From the NCBI RefSeq assembly GCF_007095465.1, contig NZ_SDGL01000012.1, forward strand, positions 1-43,104: a stretch of 43,104 nt of DNA, written 5' to 3'. A program made the translations under genes and the position numbers. Under the pieces are notes generated by a model. The model saw only the letters and a list, made by a program, of their open reading frames with translations, did not search any database and was not told the DNA's origin. Below, in pieces: positions 24,465-33,520 of this stretch. The DNA comes from Lactobacillus mulieris. GTDB taxonomy: Bacteria > Bacillota > Bacilli > Lactobacillales > Lactobacillaceae. Position 1 is the first letter of the stretch. Every line of letters starts with the position of its first letter.

Positions 24465-25903
24465 TGAATTACTTAAACGAAACTATTGACTCTTTAAACC
24501 AAAAATTAGCTAATGGTGAAGTTTCAGCTCAAGAATTAGCCGATAAAACTATTGCTAATATCAAAGAAACTGACAAAAAGATTAATGCTTTTATTACTGT
24601 TGATGAAGATGCAAAGGCAAGTGAAAACTTGGATTTTGCAAATAAGTTAGCAGGTGTTCCAATTGCAATTAAAGATAATATTGTAACTAATGGTCTTAAA
24701 ACTACCGCTGCAAGTCATATTTTGGATAACTTTATTCCAGTCTATGATGCTACTGTTGTGTCTAAGCTTAAAAAAGCTGGTGCAACTGTCGTTGGTAAAA
24801 CTAACTTAGACGAATTTGCAATGGGTTCAAGTAATGAAAACTCATACTTTGGCGCAGTACATAATCCATGGAATTTAGATAAGGTGCCAGGCGGTTCATC
24901 TGGTGGTTCTGCAGCAGCAGTTGCTAGTGGTGAAATTGTGGCTGCCCTTGGTTCAGATACAGGTGGTTCAATTCGTCAGCCTGCAGCATTCAACGGTATT
25001 TTTGGTATTAAGCCAACTTATGGCCGAGTATCACGTTGGGGCTTGATTGCATTTGCTTCATCACTTGATCAAATTGGTGTTTTAACTAAGCGAGTTCAAG
25101 ATGCAGCAGAAGTTTTAAACGTTATTAGTGGTGCAGATGAACATGATTCAACTGTTTCTGAAAAAACTGTACCTGACTTTACCAAGGCGTTAGGCCAAGA
25201 TGTTAAAGGCTTGCGAGTTGCGGTTCCTAAGGAATACATGAGTGATGCAGTTGATGAAGGCGTTCGTAAAGCGATTCAAGAACAAATTGATTTTCTTAAG
25301 GAAAACGGTGCCATCATTAATGAAGTGTCACTTCCTCACACTAAATACGTTGTCCCAACTTACTATATCATCGCTTCAAGTGAAGCTAGTTCAAATCTTC
25401 AAAGATATGATGGTATTCGTTACGGTTACCGTGCTAAGGATACTAAAAACTTGCTTGATGTTTATGTAAAATCTCGTTCAGAAGGTTTTGGTGATGAAGT
25501 TAAGCGCCGGATTATGCTAGGTTCATTTGCTTTGTCAGCGGGTTCATATGATAAGTTCTTCAGACAAGCAAGTAAGGTAAGAACTTTAATTTGCCGTGAC
25601 TTTGACAAAATTTTTGAAGATAACGACGTAATTGTTGGACCAACAACTACTGAACCAGCATTTGAAATTGGTTCAGAAGTTAAGGACCCAATTAAGATGT
25701 ACAATAACGATATTTTGACTATTTCTGCAAATATGTCTGGTGTTCCAGCTGCTAGTGTTCCTGCAGGTCTAGTTAATGGTATGCCTGTTGGTTTACAAAT
25801 TATGGCTAAGAGATTTGATGAAGAATCTGTTTTGCGTGTTGCTGACTTTATTGAACGTAACAACAAATTTTATGAAAAGAAACCAGCTGGATTGGAGGAT
25901 TAA
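24464..25903 (+). CDS. gatA: Glutamyl-tRNA(Gln) amidotransferase subunit A
   Basis: A 479-residue amidase-signature enzyme that releases ammonia from glutamine for GatB. The catalytic triad is readable as Lys70 (AIKDN), Ser145 (PGGSSGGS) and Ser169 (DTGGSIRQP). The complex converts Glu-tRNA(Gln) to Gln-tRNA(Gln), replacing glutaminyl-tRNA synthetase. Codon use is visibly stricter than in nearby genes (many GGT, CGT, AAG, AAC, TCA), which suggests high expression. The gene overlaps gatC by one base and is three bases from gatB. Confidence 0.98.
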   Translation: MNYLNETIDSLNQKLANGEVSAQELADKTIANIKETDKKINAFITVDEDAKASENLDFANKLAGVPIAIKDNIVTNGLKTTAASHILDNFIPVYDATVVSKLKKAGATVVGKTNLDEFAMGSSNENSYFGAVHNPWNLDKVPGGSSGGSAAAVASGEIVAALGSDTGGSIRQPAAFNGIFGIKPTYGRVSRWGLIAFASSLDQIGVLTKRVQDAAEVLNVISGADEHDSTVSEKTVPDFTKALGQDVKGLRVAVPKEYMSDAVDEGVRKAIQEQIDFLKENGAIINEVSLPHTKYVVPTYYIIASSEASSNLQRYDGIRYGYRAKDTKNLLDVYVKSRSEGFGDEVKRRIMLGSFALSAGSYDKFFRQASKVRTLICRDFDKIFEDNDVIVGPTTTEPAFEIGSEVKDPIKMYNNDILTISANMSGVPAASVPAGLVNGMPVGLQIMAKRFDEESVLRVADFIERNNKFYEKKPAGLED

Positions 25904-25906
25904 TTA

Positions 25907-27337
25907 ATGAATTTTAAATCAACTATCGGTCTTGAAGTTCACTTTGAGTTAAAAACAAAGAGTAAGATTTTCTCTCCATCACCAGTAACTTATGGTGCAG
26001 AACCTAACTCAGAAGCTAATGTTATTGACTGGGGTTATCCAGGTGTTCTTCCTAAGCTTAATAAAGAAGTTTATCGCTTGGGCTTGATGGTAGCCTTAGC
26101 TACTCACTCAGAAATTACGCCTGTTACTCATTTTGATCGTAAAAATTATTACTACCCAGATAACCCTAAGGCTTATCAAATTACCCAATTCTTTGAACCA
26201 CTTGCTAGAAATGGTTATGTGGAAATTGAAGTTCGTGGTAAAAAGAAGCGAATAGGTATCCACGAAATGCACATCGAAGAAGATGCCGGTAAGAACACTC
26301 ACGGTACTAACGGCTTTTCATATGTTGACTTAAACCGTCAAGGGGTACCACTACTTGAAGTTGTTTCTGAACCAGATATGGAAGATCCAGAAGAAGCATA
26401 CGCATATCTTGAAAAGTTACGTAAGATTGTTCAATTTACTGGTGCCAGTGACGTTAAGATGGAAGAAGGATCAATGCGTGTTGATACTAACATCTCAATT
26501 CGTCCAGCTGGTCAAAAAGAATTGGGTACTAAGGTTGAAATGAAGAACCTTAATTCATTTGAACACGTACGTTTATCACTTGCATACGAAGAAAAGCGTC
26601 AACAAGAAGTGCTTTTATCAGGTGGTAAGGTTCAACTTTCAACTCGTCGTTTTGATGAAAATAGTGGTAAGACTGTGCTTGAACGTGTTAAGGAAGGAAA
26701 CGCAGACTACCGTTACTTCCCTGAACCTGATATTGCTCCATATCACATTAAGCAAGACTGGATTGATGAAATTAAGGCAGTTTTGCCTAAGAGTGCAGAA
26801 GAGCGTCGCACTGATTACATTAACAAGTTAGGCCTTAAGCCTTACGATGCAGATGTCATTTTGCAAACTAAGGAAGCTAGTGACTTCTTTGATAAGGCAA
26901 TGGAAGCAGGAGCAGATCCACAAATGACTGCGAACTGGATGAATACCCAAGTTAATGGATACCTTAACGAACATCACGTTGAACTTAAGGACATTAAGCT
27001 TACTCCAGAAAACTTGGCTAAGATGGTAACTTTGATTAAAGATGGTGTTATTTCATCTAAGATTGCTAAGAAAGTCTTTGCTGAAACTGTTGCCAATGGA
27101 ACTGATCCTAAGAAGTTCGTTGAAGAAAATGGAATGGCTCAACTTTCAGATCTTTCAGTTCTTGAACCAATGGTTAAGGAAATTGTAGACAACAATCCTC
27201 AATCTGTTGAAGACTTCAAGAATGGTAAAGATAGAGCGATTGGTTTCTTAGTTGGTCAAATTATGAAGCAAACTCATGGTAAAGCAAATCCTAAGATTAT
27301 TAACCAATTACTTAATAAAGAATTACAAAGTCGTTAA
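25907..27337 (+). CDS. gatB: Asp/Glu-tRNA(Asn/Gln) amidotransferase subunit B
   Basis: A 476-residue GatB, which phosphorylates the glutamyl group on Glu-tRNA(Gln) and transfers ammonia to it. Family segments are [17 protein letters not shown] at the N-terminus, [18 protein letters not shown] (about 78-95), [12 protein letters not shown] (about 121) and NSFEHVR (about 210). The C-terminal YqeY-like tail (about 330-476) binds tRNA. It has biased codons like gatA. The standard length and intact gatCAB order imply a working pathway, consistent with the two tRNA-Gln genes in the window. Confidence 0.98.
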   Translation: MNFKSTIGLEVHFELKTKSKIFSPSPVTYGAEPNSEANVIDWGYPGVLPKLNKEVYRLGLMVALATHSEITPVTHFDRKNYYYPDNPKAYQITQFFEPLARNGYVEIEVRGKKKRIGIHEMHIEEDAGKNTHGTNGFSYVDLNRQGVPLLEVVSEPDMEDPEEAYAYLEKLRKIVQFTGASDVKMEEGSMRVDTNISIRPAGQKELGTKVEMKNLNSFEHVRLSLAYEEKRQQEVLLSGGKVQLSTRRFDENSGKTVLERVKEGNADYRYFPEPDIAPYHIKQDWIDEIKAVLPKSAEERRTDYINKLGLKPYDADVILQTKEASDFFDKAMEAGADPQMTANWMNTQVNGYLNEHHVELKDIKLTPENLAKMVTLIKDGVISSKIAKKVFAETVANGTDPKKFVEENGMAQLSDLSVLEPMVKEIVDNNPQSVEDFKNGKDRAIGFLVGQIMKQTHGKANPKIINQLLNKELQSR

Positions 27338-27365
27338 TTTACTAACAAGAAAAAGGGTGTTTTAA

Positions 27366-28283
27366 ATGATTAAGAAAGCAAGATTGATATATAATCCTGT
27401 TTCAGGTCACGAACAGATGCCTAAAAATGTTGCAGATATTTTAAATATCGTTGAACAAGCAGGGTACGAAGCAAGTGCATTTCGCACCACTCCAGAAGCT
27501 TTTTCTGCACAACATGAAGCTACTCGCGTTGCTAAAGCTGGTTTTGATTTAATCATTGCTGCTGGTGGCGATGGAACAATAAATGAAGTGGTAAATGGTG
27601 TTGCAGGACTTAGTCAGCGGCCCAAATTAGCAATTATTCCAGCAGGGACTACTAATGATTTTGCGCGGGCTTTGAGAATTCCGCGTGACAATTTAGTTGA
27701 AGCTGCAAAAGTGATTTTACAAGGTAAAACTCGAAAAATGGATGTTGGCCAGGCTATTTGTGATGATAATGAAAAATATTTCGTTAACATTGCTGGTTCT
27801 GGTTCATTGACCGAGTTAACTTATGGAGTTCCATCAGAATTAAAGAGTGCTATGGGTTATGGTGCTTATTTGATTAAGGGAGCGGAAATGCTTCCGAGCA
27901 TAAGTAAAAGCCATATGAAGTTAACATATGATGATGGTGTTTACGATGGTGATTTATCTATGTTTTTACTTGGAATGACTAATTCAATTGGTGGCTTTGA
28001 GCAAATTATGCCAGATGCTGAATTAAGCGATGGTTTATTTCAATTGATTGTGATTAAAACAGCCGATCCTTTAGCGCTATTATCATTGATGGTAATGGCC
28101 CTGAATGGTAAGCATGTTAATGATCCAAATATCATTTACACTAAAACTCGCTCTTTAAAGGTGGAAATGGTTGACGATGATGGTAATAAGGTACCGTTTA
28201 ACCTAGATGGTGAAATTGGTGGCTATTTACCTGTAACCTTTAAAAACTTGCAACAGCATATTGAATTTTACGTTGGTAGATAA
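27366..28283 (+). CDS. dagK: Diacylglycerol kinase (DagK/YegS family)
   Basis: A 305-residue soluble lipid kinase. The DAGK catalytic signature is IIAAGGDGTINEVVNG (about 62-77), with the downstream IIPAGTTNDFARAL (about 94-107) and the C-terminal FNLDGEIGG. In Firmicutes DagK returns diacylglycerol, a by-product of lipoteichoic acid synthesis, to phosphatidic acid. ATG 27366 follows AAAAAGGGTG. It is the last gene of the pcrA block in this window. In many lactobacilli the rRNA methyltransferase gene rlmD follows directly; here it lies 11.7 kb further on. Confidence 0.95.
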   Translation: MIKKARLIYNPVSGHEQMPKNVADILNIVEQAGYEASAFRTTPEAFSAQHEATRVAKAGFDLIIAAGGDGTINEVVNGVAGLSQRPKLAIIPAGTTNDFARALRIPRDNLVEAAKVILQGKTRKMDVGQAICDDNEKYFVNIAGSGSLTELTYGVPSELKSAMGYGAYLIKGAEMLPSISKSHMKLTYDDGVYDGDLSMFLLGMTNSIGGFEQIMPDAELSDGLFQLIVIKTADPLALLSLMVMALNGKHVNDPNIIYTKTRSLKVEMVDDDGNKVPFNLDGEIGGYLPVTFKNLQQHIEFYVGR

Positions 28284-28288
28284 AAACT

Positions 28289-28328
28289 AAAAAATGACCT
28301 AGCTCAATTTCGAGCTAGGTCATTTTTT
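28289..28328. terminator. Bidirectional terminator between dagK and the Met_gamma_lyase gene
   Basis: Arms of about 17 nt (AAAAAATGACCTAGCTC and its complement at 28312-28328) enclose the loop AATTTC. It is A-rich on the left and T-rich on the right, so it works for both convergent genes. Confidence 0.95.
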
Positions 28329-28336
28329 AGTTGGAT

Positions 28337-29602
28337 TTATTTTTTATAAAAAGTTTCTTCAACAGCATGTGAAATAGCAATTTTTACATGTTCGTATGAA
28401 AGACCACCTTGAATGTATAGACGATATGGTGGGCGGAGTGGACCATCTGAAGAAAGCTCAATAGTTGAGCCTTCAGTAAAACTTCCTGAAGCCATAACTA
28501 CATCATCTTCGTAACCATCTTGATGATAAGGAATTGGATCAACAAAAGAATTGAGTGGAGAGTAATGTTGAATGGCCCCACAAAACTTAACCATTGGATC
28601 TGGCTTACCAAAAGTTACAGTTTGAACAATATCAGTTCGCGGATCGTTCCATTTAGGAGCAACATTCATTCCCATTTCTTCACATAATGCTGCTGTAAAA
28701 ATCATGCCCTTAATGGCTTGTCCAGTAGTATGAGCTGCCATGAAAAATCCTTGATACATATCGCGTAAATATCCCCAAGTAGCGCCTTCGCCTTTACCAG
28801 CTCCAGGAACATTAAGACGTGAGCCAGCCCCTTCAATCAAATCCTTGCGTCCAACTAAGAAGGCCCCACCTTTAACAATTCCTGCTCCTGCATTTTTAAA
28901 TAGTGAACCAGCAATTAGGTCTGCCCCATAAAAAGTAGGTTCTTCACACTCTGAAAATTCTCCATAACAGTTATCAACAAAGATATTTACATCAGGACGC
29001 ACTTCTTTAATAAATTTGAGCATTTGCTTAATCTTTTCCATAGTAAAGCTAGCACGAACAGCATAGCCGAGGGAGCGTTGAATCGCAATTACTTTAATTT
29101 TAGGGTCTTGTAAATCCTTTTTTGCTTGTTCAAAGTTAACTTCACCGTTTTCAAGTAGTTCAGTCGCTTTAAAGTTGATGCCCCACTCCTTCATATTACC
29201 TGGCTTATTACCAGCTAAACCGATAACTTCTTGAATAGTGTCATATGGGGTACCAGTTAAGTAATATAAAGTGTCGCCTGGGCGAAGCATACTAAATAAA
29301 CCAACAGCGATGGCGTGAGTAGCTGAAGAAAATTGTGAGCGAACAAGTGCATCATCAGTTTTGAAATAATCAGCATAGATTGCTTCTAACTTGTCACGAC
29401 CGATGTCATCATAGCCATAACCAGTTGATGGGACTAAGTCTTCTTCTCCTACTCGATGCTTCCTAAAAAGCTCAAGAACCCGTTGTTGGTTATGAAGGAC
29501 TTGTTCATCAATTTCAGCTAGCCGAGGGGCAATCATCTTGTCCACTTTATCAATTTTTGCTTGCAAGTCTTCTGGTAAGTTTGCTTTCCAAGATAAAACC
29601 AT
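28337..29602 (-). CDS. Met_gamma_lyase / aluminium-resistance family PLP enzyme
   Basis: A 421-residue fold-type I PLP protein of the family annotated 'aluminum resistance protein' or 'methionine gamma-lyase family'. Seen are PSTGYGYDDIGRDKLE (about 58-73), QFSSATHAIAVGLF (about 90), the Asp-binding FVDNCYGEF (about 207) and the probable PLP lysine in AGSLFKNAGAGI (about 230). Family members resemble cystathionine and methionine gamma-lyases but their true substrate is not established. Its ribosome site (AAGGAG on the minus strand) overlaps the stop codon of the upstream decarboxylase gene, so the two are co-transcribed and probably coupled. Confidence 0.85.
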   Translation of the reverse strand: MVLSWKANLPEDLQAKIDKVDKMIAPRLAEIDEQVLHNQQRVLELFRKHRVGEEDLVPSTGYGYDDIGRDKLEAIYADYFKTDDALVRSQFSSATHAIAVGLFSMLRPGDTLYYLTGTPYDTIQEVIGLAGNKPGNMKEWGINFKATELLENGEVNFEQAKKDLQDPKIKVIAIQRSLGYAVRASFTMEKIKQMLKFIKEVRPDVNIFVDNCYGEFSECEEPTFYGADLIAGSLFKNAGAGIVKGGAFLVGRKDLIEGAGSRLNVPGAGKGEGATWGYLRDMYQGFFMAAHTTGQAIKGMIFTAALCEEMGMNVAPKWNDPRTDIVQTVTFGKPDPMVKFCGAIQHYSPLNSFVDPIPYHQDGYEDDVVMASGSFTEGSTIELSSDGPLRPPYRLYIQGGLSYEHVKIAISHAVEETFYKK

Positions 29603-29617
29603 TTAATTTGAGTCTCC

Positions 29618-31708
29618 TTATTTTAAAACTTCTACTTCAACATTAATTTTACCATTTGTGCCTTGAGTCCAGTAAACGCCTTGAATTTCAGGAACAAAGC
29701 CAGGAAAATTTTCCATTGCTCCAACCAAAACTTCAAAATACTCTTTATCTATTTCTTGCCATTTTTCTCCAGGGGCAACAATGAATACTCCTGGTGGATA
29801 TGGTAGAGCGCCTTCTGCAGCAATTTGCCCAACAACATCTTTTAAGCTAATTAATTTGCTTTCATTGTGCATAAATAAATTATCAGCTTCAGATGGAATC
29901 ATGGAATAATTTTGCATATTTTCTTTTTCAAATAAGGCTTTTTGTAATTTGAAAGTTTGATGAGTGGCATAATAAGAATGCATTTCATGACAAAGCTGTT
30001 TTAGAGTGTAGCCACGATAGCGAGTAGTATATTCTTTAGCCAACTTGGGAACCACTTTTTCTAGGGGAGCATCTTCAAAATAGAATTTTTCAAATTCTAA
30101 AAAGGCATCTAGTAGAGCATCAAGATCAGTTTGACGATCTCCAGGTGTTAATAAGAAAAGAAGTGAATTTAAATCATTTTTTGCACGGATAATTCGTTTT
30201 TCCATTAAAAATTCAGCCACAATTGGTCCAGGAATTCCATCATTTTCATATTTATTATTAGTAATATCAATTCCTGGCGTAACAACGGTAATTTTCATTG
30301 GGTCTATCATAGCTTCACCTGAAGTAATCCGGTTAAAGCCATGCCAAGTATCAGTAGGTGATAAATTCCAATATTTACTATTGGTCATTAATTTTTCAGT
30401 CGGAATTTGTACAAAATTGTCACATACTAATGGTTTAAATAGTTTGGACTTACCTAGTAATTTCTTGCGCCATTCAATTCCCATCCGCAAGGTGTCATCC
30501 CACCATTTCTGATTACCTGGTCCACTAACTAAATAAGTATTTGCAACAAGAGATGCGTAAATTGGGTAAGAGTAGCTTGAAGTGACAAATTTTAGATAGG
30601 CATGATTGAAATGCTTATGATCTACATAACGTTTTTGTCCTTTGATATGGCTATCTTTTTTCAAAATCTGTGAAGTTTGCGCCATTCCAGCTTGCTGTTT
30701 ATGCAATGACTGGGTAACTAAAATCCCAGGATCTTCAGGGCTTAAATCTAGTAGTAATGGGGATAAGTGTTCCATAATTGGAATAAATTCTTCAAACCCG
30801 CCCCAAGCACAGTCAAAAAGAATATAATCGCAAAGCTTACCAATTTTATCCACAATCCATTTTGCGTCATAAAAGACACCATCATAGGTTTCGGCTTGAA
30901 CTACTGCCATCCGGAATGGTCTTTTTTGCTTGGCTTTTACTGGGTCAATTTTGGTAGCTTCACGGCGTAAGTAATCTTCATTTAAACATTCAGGGTCCAT
31001 CTCACCAATTAAGCCGAGCGGATTACGATCAGTTTTAATATAAACAGGTTTAGCCCCTGTCATAACTAAAGCGCTATTGTAAAGGGACTTATGGTTGTTA
31101 CGATCAAAAAGAACTAAATCATCTTTTCGCAAAACAGCGCTAGCACAAATAGAGTTGGCGCTAGTTGTCCCGTTGGTACAAAAATATACTTTATCGGCAT
31201 GATAAGTTTGGGCAGCTTTTTGTTCAGCTGTTAGTGGTGTTCCTGAATGTGTCATCATATCTCCTAATTCTGGAACAGTATCACTAGTATCTGCATACAT
31301 TAAATTCTTACCAAAGAACTTATTCATAATCACACCGGCTGGATGTTTATCGTAGTATAAACCATTATGATGTCCAGGAGTAGTAAAACTAATCGGCTGA
31401 TCTTGTGCAAAGTTAACTAAATCTCTTAAATAACCAGGAATATTTTTATTAATGTATTCTGTTATTGCAGAAATAATTGTTGATATATCTTCACTAGAGA
31501 CTTTTGAATTTACCTGTATAACGGGAATAGGTAAACCTGATTCTTTTTGCAAGTGCTGAACGGTTGCAAGTTTGATTGGATTATTTTTATTAACTATAAA
31601 AGCTACTATTTCAGCAGGATTCTTTATATCAGTTAATGGAATTTGTTGCCATTCTGATAATTGAGGTAGGTCAATAGTTGAATCAACTGCAATCTTTAGA
31701 AAAGTCAT
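29618..31708 (-). CDS. Ornithine/lysine/arginine decarboxylase (group III, PLP)
   Basis: A 696-residue decarboxylase of the large bacterial type. The N-terminal wing domain (about 1-100) resembles a response-regulator fold. The PLP domain has TTPGHHNG (about 109-116), STSANS-like FCTNGTTSANS (about 176-186), Asp299 in LFDCAWGG and the Schiff-base Lys337 in QSLHKQQ. The C-terminal domain ends near 696, slightly shorter than the 730-residue ornithine decarboxylase of Lactobacillus 30a. It consumes a proton per decarboxylation and is usually an acid-stress enzyme making putrescine or cadaverine. Ornithine is the likely substrate by resemblance, not proven. The start at 31708 has AAGGAGGG. It is divergent from an APC permease that may exchange substrate and product. 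Confidence 0.9.
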   Translation of the reverse strand: MTFLKIAVDSTIDLPQLSEWQQIPLTDIKNPAEIVAFIVNKNNPIKLATVQHLQKESGLPIPVIQVNSKVSSEDISTIISAITEYINKNIPGYLRDLVNFAQDQPISFTTPGHHNGLYYDKHPAGVIMNKFFGKNLMYADTSDTVPELGDMMTHSGTPLTAEQKAAQTYHADKVYFCTNGTTSANSICASAVLRKDDLVLFDRNNHKSLYNSALVMTGAKPVYIKTDRNPLGLIGEMDPECLNEDYLRREATKIDPVKAKQKRPFRMAVVQAETYDGVFYDAKWIVDKIGKLCDYILFDCAWGGFEEFIPIMEHLSPLLLDLSPEDPGILVTQSLHKQQAGMAQTSQILKKDSHIKGQKRYVDHKHFNHAYLKFVTSSYSYPIYASLVANTYLVSGPGNQKWWDDTLRMGIEWRKKLLGKSKLFKPLVCDNFVQIPTEKLMTNSKYWNLSPTDTWHGFNRITSGEAMIDPMKITVVTPGIDITNNKYENDGIPGPIVAEFLMEKRIIRAKNDLNSLLFLLTPGDRQTDLDALLDAFLEFEKFYFEDAPLEKVVPKLAKEYTTRYRGYTLKQLCHEMHSYYATHQTFKLQKALFEKENMQNYSMIPSEADNLFMHNESKLISLKDVVGQIAAEGALPYPPGVFIVAPGEKWQEIDKEYFEVLVGAMENFPGFVPEIQGVYWTQGTNGKINVEVEVLK

Positions 31709-31783
31709 ATGCCCTCCTTACTAAAAAATTCTAGAAACTATTGCTTTTTTCCAAAATTACATATAATCTATTGAACGTATATC

Positions 31784-31801
31784 GATACAAGTTATTGTAT
31801 C
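31784..31801. promoter_or_regulatory. Inverted repeat in the divergent decarboxylase/permease region
   Basis: GATACAA (31784-31790) and TTGTATC (31795-31801) form a perfect 7-bp inverted repeat with spacer GTTA. It sits between the two divergent genes, so it is a candidate operator for both. No regulator gene is adjacent. A TATATAAG stretch at about 31812-31820 could be a permease -10. Confidence 0.45.
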
Positions 31802-31874
31802 TATTAAGTGATTATATAAGTAGAGTGAGGATAGAGACAAGTGGAAGTGAGAGGTTCTTTCATAGTTTTAAAGC

Positions 31875-31920
31875 CTCCCAATAGCTAAAAATAAAATTTA
31901 ACAAGATTATTATTGGGGAG
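31875..31920 (+). promoter_or_regulatory. Possible hairpin that hides the permease ribosome site
   Basis: CTCCCAATA (31875-31883) is complementary to TATTGGGGAG (31911-31920) with one bulged G. The second arm contains the GGGGAG ribosome site of the permease that starts at 31926. The loop is 27 nt. The structure would reduce translation unless opened. Confidence 0.4.
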
Positions 31921-31925
31921 AAAAG

Positions 31926-33389
31926 ATGAAAGAAGATACATTTAATTTAGATTTAAACAAAAAGCACTATCTTACTTGGCCGGTTATTGCCTTAATCGAC
32001 TTTGTAACTATTATTAGTTTTGAGAATATTTTTTATCCATTTCAAAATCAAGGCCTATCTGTTGTCATTTCATGGGTATTTCTTTTGTTCTCATATGTTA
32101 TTCCTTACGCTTTGATTTCTAGTCAAATGAGTTTGACTTTTGATAATCAAGAAGGTGGACTGGCATCTTGGGTTCGGCGCAGTAGCAATGATACTTTAGG
32201 TTATTGGACATCTTGGATGTATTGGGTTCAGAGTGTCCCTTATATTGTTGATGTGTCCAATTCTGTAATTGTTTCATTCAGCTGGATAATTCTAGGAAAC
32301 AATTCTTTAGATAAAAAAATGTCGACATTTTGGTTTGGTTTATTAACTTTTGTCATAATTTTGGCATTTATTTTATTAGAAAACCGCTTGAGAAACTCAT
32401 TGGAAATTCTTTCTTTAATCGGTGGTGGTGCTATGTTTATCATGTCTATGCTTTTTGTGGCACTTGCTGCTTGGGCAGTTATGCATGGTGGTCATAAGAT
32501 TGCTACACAACCATTTAACTGGGGAGCTTTTAAGCCAAGCTTTAGTTTGAATTATTTCTCAACTACTGGTTTGTTGATTTTTGCAATGTCTGGGGCAGAA
32601 CTTGCTGCACCATACGTTTCGCAAATGAAAAATCCTAAGCGTGATTTCCCTAAGGCAATGTGGATGTTGGCTATTATGACTGGATTTTTAACTATCTTTG
32701 GTACCTTAGCTTTGGCAATGTTCTTTAATGCACATCATATTCCACATGATTTTAAGATGAACGGTCCTTACTATGCTTTCCGTTTATTGGGTGAAAGTTT
32801 GGGTATGGGCAAAATTTTAATGTACTTATTTGCAGTAGTACAAGCTATTTTTATGATGGCACAACTAGCTGTTTTACTTGATGCATCAAGTAGAGTGTTT
32901 GCTGGGGATGTTGCAGATAAGTTTATGCCCAAGTGGTTAACCAAGAAAAACAAAAATGGTCGTCCAATTCACAGTTATACTTTCACTGTTGGCTTAAGCT
33001 TGTTCTTGCTTCTTTTGACAGGAACCTTGCCAAACATCAATACCATTTATAACTGGCTTTTGAATATTAATGGGATTATTTCACCATATAAGACTTGTTG
33101 GGTATTCTTTGCCTTTGTTGCAATGAGAATGCAGCAAGAAAAATACAAGTCAGATTATGTCTTCATTAAAAATAAGACTGGAGCATTAGCAGTTGGGTTT
33201 TGGTGCTTAATCTTTACCTTTATTTGTGCCACTTTAGGTTTTGTCCCTCAAAATGTTGATTTTGGTACTGCAGAATTTAATCACCAATTAGTTTTAAACA
33301 TTATAACAGTAATTGTTTTATTCGGGCTGGGCTTTATCTTGCCATGGATGCGTAAGCGCGAAAAGAAACGAGAAGAAAATAAATACTAG
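31926..33389 (+). CDS. APC-superfamily amino acid permease or antiporter
   Basis: A 487-residue protein with 12 or more membrane segments. It resembles the glutamate:GABA antiporter (GadC-like) branch of the APC superfamily, including LLIFAMSGAELAAPYVSQMKNP (about 217-238) in the region of helix 6 and the following charged loop, and a basic C-terminus. It lies 217 bp from and divergent to the decarboxylase gene, so exchange of the amino acid for its amine (for example ornithine for putrescine) is a reasonable inference, not shown by sequence. The N-terminal region (SFENIFYPFQNQG) departs from the usual permease start. ATG 31926 follows GGGGAGAAAAG, a site that may be held in a hairpin. A terminator follows. 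Confidence 0.85.
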   Translation: MKEDTFNLDLNKKHYLTWPVIALIDFVTIISFENIFYPFQNQGLSVVISWVFLLFSYVIPYALISSQMSLTFDNQEGGLASWVRRSSNDTLGYWTSWMYWVQSVPYIVDVSNSVIVSFSWIILGNNSLDKKMSTFWFGLLTFVIILAFILLENRLRNSLEILSLIGGGAMFIMSMLFVALAAWAVMHGGHKIATQPFNWGAFKPSFSLNYFSTTGLLIFAMSGAELAAPYVSQMKNPKRDFPKAMWMLAIMTGFLTIFGTLALAMFFNAHHIPHDFKMNGPYYAFRLLGESLGMGKILMYLFAVVQAIFMMAQLAVLLDASSRVFAGDVADKFMPKWLTKKNKNGRPIHSYTFTVGLSLFLLLLTGTLPNINTIYNWLLNINGIISPYKTCWVFFAFVAMRMQQEKYKSDYVFIKNKTGALAVGFWCLIFTFICATLGFVPQNVDFGTAEFNHQLVLNIITVIVLFGLGFILPWMRKREKKREENKY

Positions 33390-33402
33390 TAGATAAGGGA
33401 TA

Positions 33403-33438
33403 AAACAAGATTTTCATTTGAAAGTCTTGTTTTTTTTT
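33403..33438 (+). terminator. Terminator of the permease gene
   Basis: A 13-bp stem AAACAAGATTTTC/GAAAGTCTTGTTT (one T-G pair) with loop ATTT, then a run of T's. Confidence 0.92.
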
Positions 33439-33448
33439 ATCAAATATC

Positions 33449-33479
33449 TTGACCTAAAGTTAGCTTTAGGCGTTAACAT
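33449..33479 (+). promoter_or_regulatory. MerR-type promoter with operator, controls the 33521-37385 operon
   Basis: The -35 TTGACC (33449-33454) and -10 TAACAT (33474-33479) are 19 bp apart, too far for unaided sigma-A promoters (17 bp) and standard for MerR-family activated promoters. Between them lies a perfect 7-bp inverted repeat, CCTAAAG-TTAG-CTTTAGG (33453-33470), where a MerR dimer would sit and twist the DNA. The sequence style resembles sites of the AdhR/NmlR (aldehyde and electrophile sensing) MerR branch. No merR gene is in the window. Confidence 0.72.
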
Positions 33480-33520
33480 GATAACAAGTTGAAAATTAAA
33501 AGTAAAACAGGAGGAAAATT

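Noticed and set aside
25462..25866. 134-codon minus-strand open frame inside gatA
   Set aside because: A by-product of the strong codon bias of gatA; no start signals or homology.
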